Positions 50,756 to 61,492 of a DNA stretch of 64,000 nucleotides are shown here, piece after piece. Position numbers and translations under genes: made by a program. Within the stretch, counting starts at the first letter, position 1. Each line of letters opens with the position of its first letter. Under the pieces are notes generated by a model that was not told the DNA's origin, ran no database searches, and worked only from the letters and a program-made list of their open reading frames with translations. This DNA is from Bigelowiella natans CCMP2755 (Eukaryota > Cercozoa > Chlorarachniophyceae): positions 1-64,000 of the forward strand of contig ADNK01001400.1 in assembly GCA_000320545.1 (NCBI GenBank). Direction: 5' to 3'.

Positions 50756-51769
50756 TGTGGCATGTGTTGAGAGTTGGTGGGTGAAGGACGGAAGCAAAAA
50801 TGGTGGAAGCAAGCACACAACCGTTCACGTGAGCACAGAGACACCGATTTTCAGGATCTCCAGCCAACAATGGCAATGGATGGCCCCTGAAACATTAGAT
50901 TCATTATTCCCTTTGATATATTTGATATAATAGTAGTGCATATCCGGAGAGCTTACACTCCAATTTATGGAAATGCATCGATGATAACCTTAAATAGCGT
51001 GGTGCGCGATCCAGCTTTGCCTGTAGAGGAAATTCATTTTGAGTCGTTGTCCAATTACCGTGCCGTCACACGAATACAAAAGAATCAGCAAAATCATTTG
51101 CACGATAACTATTAGCTCAACATTGATGAGTGCTATGAAGGACTTCCAGAGGAAGCATCTCCAGATGTGGTACTACCGATGAGCGATCGTGCAGGAATCG
51201 AGTTCGTAATGTGAAACTATCCGTGCAACACCAACAAACGTGTTAGTCCAATTTCTGACGCTGATCAGAGTCAAACCAATTGCTTACGTGAAGGGATCAA
51301 AACTAACAATTGAGATCCGAGCAGGAAGAAAGGCTGATGAAAAGAAATTTTAGTTAAAGCTTGTTCGTGGAGATGGCGCAAGGCTATAAGGTACCTAGCG
51401 CAATTGATTGATACTTGTCCTCAGGGATATTGATCACTTCCATCGACTGCATGGCGAAAAATGTTAATGGCAATGTGTACATGAGGGTATTGTGTTAAAT
51501 TTGTTATTCTCGTTAAGTAGAATTGCCTCTATTCGTGCGTGGAGAGCAAATTTCTCCAAGAGAATTAGTTTCGCTTTGCCGCTTTCGTCATTCGTCCTGG
51601 CTCCTAATCCAGGTGCACGTCCCTCGACCCTGAAAAACTCTAAACTGGTGCCGCGAGAGACAACCTGGAATAGGGCAAAGACTATCTCTCTCCGCCGTCG
51701 TGCATTGACAAATTCACAACAATGGCACATACCAGGTAGGGCCCATCTGGGCCGTCCACTCTCGAGCAC
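43501..51769 (-). CDS. CPSF1: Cleavage and polyadenylation specificity factor subunit 1 (CPSF160)
   Basis: Sixteen minus-strand exons: 51527-51769, 51395-51446, 51288-51333, 51177-51216, 50989-51020, 50822-50886, 50317-50368, 49973-50143, 49694-49879, 49163-49557, 48390-48983, 47590-48038, 47276-47326, 46808-47136, 44584-46486 and 43501-44340. They total 5,448 nt (1,815 residues), in phase throughout. Landmarks follow CPSF160 order: ARISIVSFDPFT, CLCAHVNGSDLVVFP, LLILYEEFPTTVGR, FLGSRLSDSILIQY, SLINLGPVSEL, EIVAACGEDSEGCVRILRKG, FLALGTSIVHGEDSISRGRI, MDGKLVIAVAAKILLYEW, NFILVGD-like ILVGDYYRG, and the end QHSLADRVGSSPEVIIELLLE. CPSF160 is the beta-propeller scaffold that recognises poly(A) signals in nuclear pre-mRNA 3' processing. 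It is longer than the human protein (1,443) through poly-Ala, poly-Ser, Gly and acidic inserts. Exon 1 starts at either the ATG at 51769 or 51730; the first intron would need a GC donor. Confidence 0.93.
48070..48148. repeat. (TA)n(TG)n microsatellite in a CPSF1 intron
   Basis: About 51 nt of TA followed by about 28 nt of TG, between the exons ending at 48038 and starting at 48390. On the minus strand it lies a few tens of bases before the acceptor. Confidence 0.92.
50567..50758. repeat. (TA)n and (CT)n(GT)n microsatellites in a CPSF1 intron
   Basis: TA run at about 50567-50602 and CT run followed by GT run at about 50700-50758, in the intron between exons 50822-50886 and 50317-50368. Confidence 0.9.
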
Positions 51770-51943
51770 AGCTCAACCGCAGTGCTGGATTGCGAAAAAT
51801 GTTTTAGAACTAACTATACCCAAACAGAGAGAGGTCTCCTGCCTACACAAGCTCCCCCGTAAAAAAAAAGGAGATCTTACCTTTCCTGCACTTTCCGTTG
51901 CAACCACCTCGACATTTCACAGCCTCTCAGAAGTAGATGAAGT

Positions 51944-52230
51944 CTATAGCTTTATCCGAGGCTCACGTTCTTCTTTCACCTCCTGGTCAAACCACAGCAC
52001 AGTGCCAATCTTCCGCAAAGTGAGCACGGGAGCACCGTGGGGGGTGAGCGGGTTCCGGGCTTTAGGGTGGACGACCTCGTCGGATCGGACAATCTTTTCC
52101 ACAACAATCGGCAACATTTCGCAGAACACTTTTCAGTTGTCGCCACAGCAAATTTACAAATTCCCAGATAAGATCGGTAGGACATCCAGTGAAATTTTCC
52201 CACGTGGGTGTTTAATCCGAGGGCGCTTCA
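51944..52230 (-). CDS. Possible small gene upstream of CPSF1, unidentified
   Basis: A 61-codon frame at 51944-52129 (ending WFDQEVKEEREPRIKL and a stop) reads like protein. About 30 nt further up, another frame starts at an ATG near 52230 (MKRPRIKHPRGKISLDVLP). They are not in one phase with any intron I could find. They could be a small two-exon gene, a CPSF1 upstream frame, or chance. I recognise no family. Confidence 0.25.
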
Positions 52231-53640
52231 TGGCTGCCACGTTCTCTCAAGATTTGTGTCCGGGCGCAAAAGCCTTCTGAATGAATGATGTTTCCAAGGT
52301 GCAAAATCATCAGGACCTCAAAGAAACTCTCCACTTCCACCCAGAAGAAGAAGAAGCCACTGAACGCTCATGTCCAGACGTGTTGATTGGCTGTGCAAGA
52401 GTGGCGTGGTGTTTTCAAGTTGAAGCAGTTCGCGGTTGATTTTTTTCCCTTGCAGGTGGACATCGTTGCGATTTGGAGGACGATCGAACTCTCAGATGGA
52501 GGTTGCGTGGACAATGTTGTGTGGTGTCTGCAAACGACATCGGTGAGGTGTTCTGCTTGTTCGTGGGCGCACCGCTGGAAACCAAAAGAAAGGCACGCTG
52601 GCACGTCGCAGGTGTGACGTGGAGTGCAAGAACTGAGGACGTGAAGGATGGGAAGTCGCAGAAGTCCAGAAGTGTTGGCTGGCTGCACCTCTGACCTCTG
52701 ACAAATTGATCCATTCATTTCTGGGTTTCGTCACCCACCGCTAGTCCGCCACACTGGAGCTAGCTAGCTAGCCTGTCTAGCTGTTCATTGGTTGCAGGCC
52801 AGAACGTGCGATGTGATGCGTGTCCGCTGACACGCGCTAGCGCGGCACGATGTGTGCGTGCTGGTGTGTGACTGCGACGCGATTGCAACGGTCACGCCGC
52901 CACAGCGCAACTCTGGAACTGTGTGGACGACCTGGATGCACGGCCGAGGTTCGATCTGCTGGTCTGGCGGCGCACTTGTTTTTTTGCGTGATGCGACGCC
53001 TGCGCGCAATGAGTGAACACAGCTAGCACAGCTAGACAGTCTAGCAGTGGCATTCTGGCATTGCTAGATTGCGTCACCATCAATCGGACATCTGTCTAGA
53101 CGTGTAGACGTGCTGACATCGATCCCAGAGGAAAGATGTGCATCGGCGAGATCGCATCGCCAGGCAGCTGCGTGCACCGCCGGTGTTCAATCGGCATCGC
53201 ACGCTCAGCACCCAGCACATGGCATGCGCATGCTAGCATGCAGCACACGCAGCATGAGCAGGACGCATCAACGTGCATTCTCACTTGACATGCGAATTCA
53301 CACGTTTTGTTCTTTTGCATCTTGTTTTGAGTCATTTAAACATAACTTTACAAAATTGTTAGGAAAAACACAAACTTCACATGACACGTTTACTCTAGAT
53401 TTAGAAGCCAACATGAATAACATTTGACTTGTAGCACTGTACAAAGTTAAAATATCTTATAACATAGAATTCTCGACTCGGATCGGGAATTCATCTTTCT
53501 CTGTAGAACTCTTTAGTTTGAAAATACAATCTTCGAAAAATACATTACAATTACTAACAAATAAACATTCATAACTGCACAAATTGAATCTGTACATGAT
53601 TCTGACTCTCTTTCTCTGCTCCTCTTATACCTTCTTCTCC
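52231..53640. other. Intergenic, rich in palindromic words
   Basis: No gene seen. 52730-53280 has dense CTAGC, TGCATGC and CACGCGCTAG-like words as at 15400-15960 and 42690-43330. The right end (53290-53640) is AT-rich and likely holds the 3' untranslated region of the Zn2Cys6 gene. Confidence 0.5.
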
Positions 53641-54780
53641 TCAAAGATTGGAAAGGGAAAAAAAAGAGGCTGAATTTGGTCTATGATGACGAGTATGCTG
53701 CTGAGACTGCCCTTCATTCCATGAGCTGAGTGGAAGCATGGGTGAGATGGTGGGTCTCAGAGGCGATGGGGTGTCGCCAAGGTAGAAACCAATAAGTTTT
53801 GTTGGTTCTGAAAGAGGGAACCCCCCCGAGAATTCCGGAGTTGAATGCTGATTTTCATTTTTAAAGAGAAGAGCATTAAACTCCGAATCCGATAATGTAT
53901 TATTTGGACTGTCCAAATTAATCACGGGTGGGTGGTGAGGTAAAGCGAAGCTGAGTTCTAACTCCTGATTTTCGACAGGAGTACCCATTGTGGTACTGGA
54001 TTCATCGTCGTAAACAGTAGGTTTACTTTCATCCTGATAGATTTTCAGATCAGTCCCCTTCTCAAATTCAGGTTCCATGTTCGGCCCTGCAGTATCTTTC
54101 TCAACAGGGTCCTTTTCAATTAGGTAATTCAGACGTTTAAGTTGCGAGTCGACTATGCGTCGTTTCTCCATGGGAAGTGGCATAGACCTCCCAACTTTGA
54201 TTTGATCTTGAGCTTCGCAGACATCTGATTCTGAATTTTCGTCTTCATCCTCGTCCTCGGATGTCGTATCTTTTAGTCTATCCTCTTCGAGTATTTTATT
54301 GTCATCGTTTGGGTTTGTATGAGGATGAACAACTGTCTCATCGTCTTCCTCTGTGCACACTGCAAGCTTGTTTCCGTCCTGATTGCGTTTCCTCCCTCGC
54401 CTCTTTGGAATAGCGTCTATACAAGTGTCCTGGCAGCCTCGTTTCACACATCGACTGCAAGGCCTTCCATTGTCGCATCGGGCTTTGGCAAGCTTGCAGT
54501 TGGTACAAGCAGTCTTTACTCTGTTTCGAGATCCTTCAGAAGCTCGAACACAATGTCGAGATCTTGCACGCTGAGGACGTCTAGATGCACGAGGCAATTC
54601 AGGCAAGCTGAAAGCTGCTTTCCGTTTCAGCTTCCTCTTCCTCGCGAATTCGCGATGAGAACCCAGCGTGTTCGCCGCGTCTTCACCTCTTCGTCCGCCT
54701 CCTGCGCTTGCACGAGTAGCTTTCTTCCTCTGTTTTGGGGAGATCATGACAGCTGGTGCCCGACTCGTGTAAAGCTGCAA
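53641..54780 (-). CDS. Zn2Cys6 (Gal4-type) zinc-cluster transcription factor
   Basis: One frame of 379 codons. The zinc cluster is at residues 92-120: C92-x2-C95-x6-C102-x5-C108-x2-C111-x8-C120, with an extra C116. This is the binuclear cluster spacing of fungal Gal4-type factors, followed by a basic linker (IPKRRGRKRN). The 90 residues before it are basic (nuclear localisation likely). After it lie acidic segments (TEEDDETVV, SEDEDEDENSESD) and a Ser/Pro-rich end (GDTPSPLRPTISPMLPLSS) suited to activation. No fungal middle homology domain is visible. This class is mostly fungal, but single-cluster members occur in stramenopile algae, where one regulates lipid accumulation (Nannochloropsis ZnCys). 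Start: first ATG of the frame; a shorter product from the Met at residue 12 is possible. Confidence 0.8.
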   Translation of the reverse strand: MQLYTSRAPAVMISPKQRKKATRASAGGGRRGEDAANTLGSHREFARKRKLKRKAAFSLPELPRASRRPQRARSRHCVRASEGSRNRVKTACTNCKLAKARCDNGRPCSRCVKRGCQDTCIDAIPKRRGRKRNQDGNKLAVCTEEDDETVVHPHTNPNDDNKILEEDRLKDTTSEDEDEDENSESDVCEAQDQIKVGRSMPLPMEKRRIVDSQLKRLNYLIEKDPVEKDTAGPNMEPEFEKGTDLKIYQDESKPTVYDDESSTTMGTPVENQELELSFALPHHPPVINLDSPNNTLSDSEFNALLFKNENQHSTPEFSGGFPLSEPTKLIGFYLGDTPSPLRPTISPMLPLSSWNEGQSQQHTRHHRPNSASFFSLSNL

Positions 54781-55425
54781 AGCTTCGTCTTCTTCGTGGT
54801 GGAGCAGAGGTGAAAGGGCTAATCAACTTCTTTGATCAACAAGCTGCTCACCCCGAAAACATGCACGCGTTTTGTTCGAAAAACGAGGTGCTGATCCTAA
54901 AGAGTCGACTCTCTCAATAAGAGACCTCGATTGGCGGGAATCGGTGCTTTTGTACCATAAAGGCAAGGAAACTAAGAAAGAGAGAGAACGAATCTTGATG
55001 CGGGAAATAAAAAGCTATGTGGTGGAGTTTCTGAAAGAAGGAAGAGTATGGACAAGAGGATTTAGATGATTTTGCCTAATAAAACTTCCCGATTAATAAT
55101 TTAATATTTTCCAACTTAATTTATCGCTAGGTACCCGTGGAGAAGTTAAGCTGTAAATCCTTAAAATAACACGTTTTTAGCGCAAGAACAATCTGGGAAA
55201 GTCCAGGGAAGGCTCTTCGGGCTTAAGGGGTTTCCATTCCGAAAACGAGGAAATCTGATTAATTTGCATGTATTTCCATGCGGTTTTCCCAAAGCACGAG
55301 GCTACGCGCGTAACGCTAAAAATTTGCGAGGAGGTAGCACATCTTCCAACATAGATCTACGACATGCTGTACTCGTCGGTACCCCCAATAATAAAGTTTA
55401 ATTTTTCGCACTTGGACTTATTTTT
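54781..55425. other. Region between the Zn2Cys6 gene and the next minus-strand gene
   Basis: Contains the Zn2Cys6 promoter. A plus-strand frame at 54872-55069 (LDWRESVLLYHKGKETKKERERILMREIKS-like text) is lysine/glutamate-rich and might be a small exon, but no partner exon was found, so I do not call it. Confidence 0.35.
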
Positions 55426-56113
55426 TCAAAATGGGCATGAAGGAGGTGGGGGTCTGGCTGCTCCTGGGCCTGCACCTTCACTACTGTTTGGTGGGGGGAG
55501 TAGGAATGGATAGAGAAATACAAAAAAGTCTGATGAAAGGTATGAGTATCATCCAGCCATAACTTCTGTTCCAGCGTCTCACAAATGTGTTTCACGACTC
55601 ACGATTCAGCCTCGACGGCTGCGCCAGCTAGATTGATTTCAAATTCTACAATATCAGTAGAGAGGTATACTTCTACAAATGACAAATGAGATAGAAGATG
55701 AAAATAAATTTGTTCCTTCAGGCAAGAATCCTCACAATGCAAAATTGTGCGTCCAACATTCTGCACCGAGGTAGATCTTGAGAGCAAAGATGTAGAAAAT
55801 GTTCCCGAATGATACAAAGAAAACAAGATTGACAACACAGGTTGATTGGAGTGTGCCTGAGGATCAAGCAGAGAAAGTTCTGAGAGCAGTATGTACATTT
55901 GATCGATGATACATAGTTCCAAATCAATTTCGCTTTTATTACTACCCACACATAACCCCTTCCGTATTTTCTTTATCAATCTTTTTCATATATCGTCCCT
56001 AGAAAGGAGATCTCCAAGTTGAAATGATGGTTATTAATTTTCAAGGCACACGTGAATGCCAAAGGTAATCACCACAAGAAAATCCTAGCACACATTTATA
56101 TATATTATATATG

Positions 56114-56147
<34 letters not shown>

Positions 56148-56470
56148 TTTATATATATATATATACTAACTTCTAGAATTGTTTAGGGAATATAAAAGTC
56201 TACATTGTCGATATCTCTACCCCAAATGCGGAGAGGATGGCCAACCCAAGTTTCCATGCAAACATGAATGCGAGAGCTTCACTAAGGTTTGGATTTGCAT
56301 TATCAATCCAATTCGTTCTTGCAGCTTCAGGACAAATCTTTTTACATGAACTCAGAGATGCAAGGGTACTCTGCTTCGCCCGTGTAACTCGTTTCCAGAT
56401 TCGTCACAATGTGCACAAACAGAAACGCACCATCACCATCGTCACCATAAAGCATTCTGGGAACGAATAT
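55426..56470 (-). CDS. Unidentified multi-exon gene, C-terminal part resolved
   Basis: Five short minus-strand exons join in phase: 55897-55932, 55839-55856, 55736-55776, 55603-55669 and 55426-55483. They encode EIDLELCIIDQM, HTPINL, STSVQNVGRTILH, YLSTDIVEFEINLAGAAVEAES and SEGAGPGAARPPPPSCPF then stop. Donors include GTGAGT and GTGAGG. Further upstream on the same strand, about 56240-56470 has protein-like text (LYGDDGDGAFLFVHIVTN... and a hydrophobic stretch ending LGLAILSAFG), but I could not join it with normal-sized introns. Introns are AT-rich, 50-110 nt. I do not recognise the family and the 5' end is open. Confidence 0.4.
56096..56166. repeat. TA-rich microsatellite
   Basis: Interrupted TA repeats (TATATATTATATATG..., then TTTTTATATAT) upstream of the resolved exons of the unidentified gene. 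Confidence 0.85.
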
Positions 56471-57391
56471 TTGGCTAAGATTCCTAGATAAGATTGAAAT
56501 TGAGAATAACTAGTGCCAAGGTTGAACACGGGAAACTTTATACCCGATTAACAGTTTAAATTTCTAGAAGAGTCAGAAGATTTTACTGACTCTAAGTGGC
56601 TTAGTTTGTTATCGAAGTTGCAAGGTAGTAGGATGGCAGCACACACACACGCAGTCACTGAACCTCCATGCTTACCCGTGCAATAGGCAGCATGCTATAT
56701 GACGTGTGCGTTACGCTATGACGCAGATTTCTGTCCAAAATCTGCTCTGGCTTACACTCTTTTGTCTCTGTATTGCTGCGTTCTCTATCTCAAAATTTCT
56801 ACCCCTGCTGGCATCGCCTTATAGCTCATATGTCCGCCACTGTTTCAACCGCCAACCGTGTCCTACAAGCAGAGTAGGCCCTAGCTCGTCCACATCGATT
56901 TGTTATTCACTTGTTTCTCTTAATACCTAATGATAGCAACGAGGTTGACTTTCCGCCCAAATGAAAGTATACTTGTGGCAATGATGGATACAATGCATGC
57001 ACATATAATGACTAATGTTCATGTGGGAATCTGAATAGCAGATATCATTCGTTCTGTTCGGCGGCGAGATCCTGCTTGCGATGCTACTATACTACTTAAA
57101 CATGGGCGCGTGTGCGTTACGATACGCACGATGTCGACACGACGAGGTGTGACTGGTCTGATGCATGCAGTGCGCGAACGAACGCGAGACGCTGGCGAAG
57201 TAGACACGAATGCATGCATATTGCAGCGCATCCATACATTTTGCCAATGTACTGCTAGTATCAGTGCGATGTTGCGACACAAAGCTTATTCGCTGTGGTC
57301 ATTCTGACTTGCAAAGCGCAGTCGTAAATGTTGGGCTTGCGAGATGTGGTGAGAGTCCACCCTTGTTTTAGTCCTTCGATTTTCCCTCTCA
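56471..57391. other. Intergenic between the unidentified gene and the PPR gene
   Basis: No gene seen. TGCATG-rich in 56960-57250. A short CA run lies near 56640. Confidence 0.5.
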
Positions 57392-60300
57392 TTATTGCTG
57401 ATGGTGAATGGAATCATTCCTAAGGATGGATTTCAGCTGCTCTAATAGATTATTACCACTAATTTCTTGTTGTTTGTTGTAGAATTTGAAGTCATTGATT
57501 TTGTCTTTGTACCCGGCTGCCATCGTAATTAGCTTATGCGCCAATGACGCGTAGACGCCTTCGTTCCCTGTCATCACTATCTCCATTTCATTTTGGTTCG
57601 ATTCATCATTATCATTAATGGCCCGAGCGGAGGCCGTTTCCTTGGCTGCAGCCCTGGAGAGCGCTTCGCAGAAATGGACCATATCGACAGGGAGTAGCAC
57701 CTTGTCTGTCGCCATCTTTTCAAGATACCGGAATGCATTCTCGAAGTCAGCTTCACGCAGCCACGCATTTAAGAGGGACCGAGAGCTCGCTATGGAAGCT
57801 ATGTTGGGCTCGGGAGTCAGTTTTTGTTTTTCTTCGAGAAGTACTTCCGCCTTAGCTGGCTCTCCCGCCTCGCACAAAGTCTCCACAATCATCAGCAGTA
57901 TGCGAAAAGACGTCTGCGACTCTGTCTCTCCCAGCAGACATGTGCCAGCGTCCTTCGAGGAGGAGGAGGGGGAGGGGGAGGGGGAGAACATTTCGAGGTA
58001 GCGGATAAGCTTGGCAGCATCTTTCTTCTCATGACAGTACTTCAAGAACATGTCAATGGAAGAGCAGCCCCTCAGGTCTACCTCCGACTGCTCATTTAAG
58101 AAATCAGAAGGAGAGGGCGGAGGCGAGATCCATGGTGTTTCTATGGCAAAGCTATCATCGCACAGCTTTCTTTCGCTAGTCTCCATCAAAGCTTGCCGGA
58201 CTCTCAACTTCGGATCGATATTGTCATATGGGACTTGAACTCCTGCTTCCCATTCGACAGCAGCGTCGAAGGGACCTACGGCGTTCATGTATTGCGTCAG
58301 ATTGAGAACCGCTTCTTTGTACTTGGCCAGCTTGTTCCGCATCCCATGTTTCAGGGTATACTCGACGGAAAACATGGCGGAGTGCGTGTTGGCCACCCTG
58401 AGCAGCGCGCCCACGGCCTCTTCGCATTCCGATCTGTTCAAGACCTCCATCTTCTGCGCCCGATCTACAAATAGCTCAAAGACTTCACTGGCGGTCTCTG
58501 CTCGCAAGGAATTAGGAGGGGAGGACGTAGGAAATAAGGAGAAGCAATCCTGCTCTAATTCCATCCTCTCCCCTGTTGTGTTAGTGGAACCACGTTGCTG
58601 TGCGAGCCAAAAGCGGGCATGCGCCTTAAAGCCGCTATCCAAATTAAATTGCGCGAGCCTCTTGCACAATCTATTGCCGAGAAATAGTCCTTGTAAGGCA
58701 AGTGCGATGCAAAGCTGTTCCTTGCCCCACGACAGCTTCCCCTGCTCAAGAAGCTTTGAAAGCCGCCTCGTGCTACGCAAATCAATCAGCCCACCTTCCT
58801 TGGCGCTCAGAATCATCTTTGCTATCCAGCGGAGATGCTTGCTTTTAGGCTTCGGAGACTTGGCGCCTTTATTCACGACAAGCTGTAGCAGCTGGTGAGA
58901 GTGGGTTGCTGGTGGCTTGGATTGGTGCGCCGAAGAGGGCGACAATAGTGCTAAAGACAACGAGGCGATCGCCATCGTGGCGCGCTCCAGCCTACCGTGA
59001 GCAAGGCAATGGCGCACAAACTCGCCCACGTGCAGGGCGCTCTGTGGGGTAGACGCCAGCTTGGTCTTCAACGTCCAAAGACAGTCGAAGGACGCCGATT
59101 CGCGCTCATCCTTCCTCTTATCATCGCTCCAGAGCTCTGTAGCTACACGCGCATAGCGCCAGAATAGGCCTGAAAGCTCTTGACCGCACATGCGTAGGCT
59201 CTCGAGACCGCGGTAGTATGAATAGTGATCCGGGAGATTGCGTGCTTTGCCACCCTCCCTCGTTCCACGGGTAGCCTTCGATTCATGTTTCCCTTTCTCC
59301 ACGTTATCATCGTGTTCGACGACCTGCACGACTGTCTCACGCAGTTTTGCGGCGAACCAGCAGTTTGTGTTATCACTATTGTTCGTGAGCAACACCTCTC
59401 CGCCTGTTTTCTCCTCGTCATCGCCGATTTCGTTGAGGATGCGGTTGATCATATGATGGCGAAAAGTGGGCGGAAATTGCTGTATTCCCGTCGGTTCGTT
59501 GCGGAGGAGATGCGCGACATCGTGCAAAGAGAGCAAATCCAGGAAAAACAAACACGCTTCAAGCATCTGCTTATATTCTCTTCTGTCAACGGTTATCAGG
59601 AGTAGATGTAGGATGGAGACGCATGCGGTAGGTGTGTTGCAATTGCCTCTCATCTGAAGACAGCGTCCGCGCACATTAGTTCGATCCATTGCATATAATT
59701 CACCATGCGAATGAAGAGCATAAATGGCCGTTAGAAGCATCCCAACGTCGTCGTTCTCGACTGATGAAAGTAGCCGACGCGCCTCCTTCGGTCGTAGTTG
59801 ATTTTTCGTCGCTGCAGCTGCCAATTTGTCGGCCAATATTCTTTTCCGGCTGCCCCGCTTCTTTCCCATCTCTAAATCTGAACATTTTAAGTATGAGGCG
59901 ACCAATCTTTCAATATTCTCCTTATTGCCACTCGGCCCTGGTCTTCTCTCAGCAAGTCGAGGAGAAGTAGCAGCACTCGTAGTTGTTGACGAGGAATCCT
60001 GTCTTGCGTGATTTCTGGCTACTCTTTTTGAAGAAGCTCCACCACTAGTTCGCTGCTGCTGACTGGCCTTTCCCAGCTCGGGCACAACAATGTTTGCCTC
60101 CTCCATCATAGCCCGGCACTTGTTTTCTAATTGCTTCGCATCGATGCGGATGCACGCTTTTAGAACCTTGTGAAAGGAATCTGCCGAGGGCGGAGGCGCT
60201 GCAGGATCAGAGCGCTGGTCTTCGATCCAAAACACTGCACGGTTGATATCGTTCTTTGCTGCCCAAGATGCGATAACTGCGTGGAAGCTTTCGCTGGGCG

Positions 60301-60862
60301 GAGCATAGCCTTCAGCTCTGGTCTCACTGACCCAGTGCTCTACCTTTGACGGCATTCCAATTTGCGCAAACGCAAGGGTTATCTTGCTGTAGACCTCGAG
60401 GCTTGGCGTCAAGCCGCAGGCAACAGCGCGGTTGAGCAAAAGTTCAACCTCTGTAAGCGCTGATGGAACTTCTGCGAGCGACGAAGATGCTGATGCTGAA
60501 GATGAATGGCGGCGTTCCTGTTCCCGGGGTATGGAATCCAGAAGGGCAGGGACCAAATCGTTGAGGAAGACCTCAGCGTCGCGGTGGCTCTCCTTTGACG
60601 TAGCCTCCAGCCAGTCCCATCGAAGTGCAGCATTTCCATTTGCTCTACCGTTGAGCTTTGTCGTCTTCTCGACCCATGCTTCACGGCACACGACCCGGAT
60701 CTGCTCCAGTGACACACCAGAGGAAACGAGCTGATGTCTAATTTTAAGAGTGTGTTCGAGGGAGGCCCCCCCAGACAGAGTGCCCTTCAGTGCCGAGCTG
60801 AGATCTTCTACCGTGGAAATCCGAGTTGTCGTTGCGGTGGTGAGCGAAAACCTGCGAAGCAC
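57392..60862 (-). CDS. Large intronless PPR-like (helical repeat) protein, probably organelle-targeted
   Basis: One frame of 1,156 codons, rare in a window where most genes have many introns. The N-terminus (MLRRFSLTTATTTRISTVEDL) is basic, hydroxylated and free of acid residues at first, as in mitochondrial or plastid presequences. Around residues 150-260 are paired helices with the PPR pattern: GLTPSLEVYSKITLAFAQIGMPSKVEHWV, PPSESFHAVIASWAAKNDINRAVFWI, PSADSFHKVLKACIR. Near the C-terminus another set occurs (LMIVETLCEAGEPAKAEVLLEE, SLLNAWLREADFENAFRYLEKM, DMVHFCEALSRAA). PPR proteins bind organelle RNA one base per repeat. The middle 600 residues are less clear and could be degenerate repeats. 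No catalytic tail (DYW, SMR) is visible. A Ser-rich low-complexity segment lies at about 118-128. Confidence 0.72.
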   Translation of the reverse strand: MLRRFSLTTATTTRISTVEDLSSALKGTLSGGASLEHTLKIRHQLVSSGVSLEQIRVVCREAWVEKTTKLNGRANGNAALRWDWLEATSKESHRDAEVFLNDLVPALLDSIPREQERRHSSSASASSSLAEVPSALTEVELLLNRAVACGLTPSLEVYSKITLAFAQIGMPSKVEHWVSETRAEGYAPPSESFHAVIASWAAKNDINRAVFWIEDQRSDPAAPPPSADSFHKVLKACIRIDAKQLENKCRAMMEEANIVVPELGKASQQQRTSGGASSKRVARNHARQDSSSTTTSAATSPRLAERRPGPSGNKENIERLVASYLKCSDLEMGKKRGSRKRILADKLAAAATKNQLRPKEARRLLSSVENDDVGMLLTAIYALHSHGELYAMDRTNVRGRCLQMRGNCNTPTACVSILHLLLITVDRREYKQMLEACLFFLDLLSLHDVAHLLRNEPTGIQQFPPTFRHHMINRILNEIGDDEEKTGGEVLLTNNSDNTNCWFAAKLRETVVQVVEHDDNVEKGKHESKATRGTREGGKARNLPDHYSYYRGLESLRMCGQELSGLFWRYARVATELWSDDKRKDERESASFDCLWTLKTKLASTPQSALHVGEFVRHCLAHGRLERATMAIASLSLALLSPSSAHQSKPPATHSHQLLQLVVNKGAKSPKPKSKHLRWIAKMILSAKEGGLIDLRSTRRLSKLLEQGKLSWGKEQLCIALALQGLFLGNRLCKRLAQFNLDSGFKAHARFWLAQQRGSTNTTGERMELEQDCFSLFPTSSPPNSLRAETASEVFELFVDRAQKMEVLNRSECEEAVGALLRVANTHSAMFSVEYTLKHGMRNKLAKYKEAVLNLTQYMNAVGPFDAAVEWEAGVQVPYDNIDPKLRVRQALMETSERKLCDDSFAIETPWISPPPSPSDFLNEQSEVDLRGCSSIDMFLKYCHEKKDAAKLIRYLEMFSPSPSPSSSSKDAGTCLLGETESQTSFRILLMIVETLCEAGEPAKAEVLLEEKQKLTPEPNIASIASSRSLLNAWLREADFENAFRYLEKMATDKVLLPVDMVHFCEALSRAAAKETASARAINDNDESNQNEMEIVMTGNEGVYASLAHKLITMAAGYKDKINDFKFYNKQQEISGNNLLEQLKSILRNDSIHHQQ

Positions 60863-61330
60863 ACATAGTTCTGTTTCGTTCTCCTAGCCCAAACAATAGA
60901 GTCGTCCGTCTGCCTCGCACACACGTCTCACTCATCATCATCAACAGCATTTTTCCTTTAGCATGCATGCTACCTTCCGCGTGCCGGGATACTCCTCCGC
61001 CTCCTCCTCCACTGAGCCCTCGCTCTGGAGAAGAGTCTGTGCATCGAATGTGGGATTCACTCTCCAACACCCTGCAACCTGCTTCGCCCGGGCATCGTGG
61101 GTGGGGGAAAGGGGGCGCCGCAGGAAGGCGAGAGCTCCTGTGGGTGGGGAGGTCAGCGAATGAATGAACCAGAGGTTTTTTTCATCTGCGACAAGGGAAA
61201 AACGATGTTTATTGGTAAAAATAGCCTCAAATACCCAACTTGGGGGAGGGGGGTGGCGATGATCATGATCAGGGGACTCTCCCCCTCCCTCCTGATCGTG
61301 ATCTTCAATCACCTGATGATGATCATGATG
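60863..61330. other. Short divergent region between the PPR-like and RAP/OPR-like genes
   Basis: About 470 bp separate the two starts. Open frames on both strands have no family resemblance. A TGATCATGATCA-type palindromic stretch lies at about 61258-61330, just before the plus-strand start I propose. Confidence 0.5.
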
Positions 61331-61433
61331 ATGCACCGGCAACCCAAAAGTGCCGAGACGCCCCAGCGCCAGGGGCCCAGGAGCGCGTCAGACTCGATGG
61401 ACGATGCGCCGATGTGGTTCGGAGGTAGGCCCG

Positions 61434-61492
<59 letters not shown>

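Noticed and set aside
51492-52280. 262-codon plus-strand frame opposite the CPSF1 start
   Set aside because: Its first part is the antisense of a verified CPSF1 exon and no family is recognisable, so I treat it as a shadow frame.
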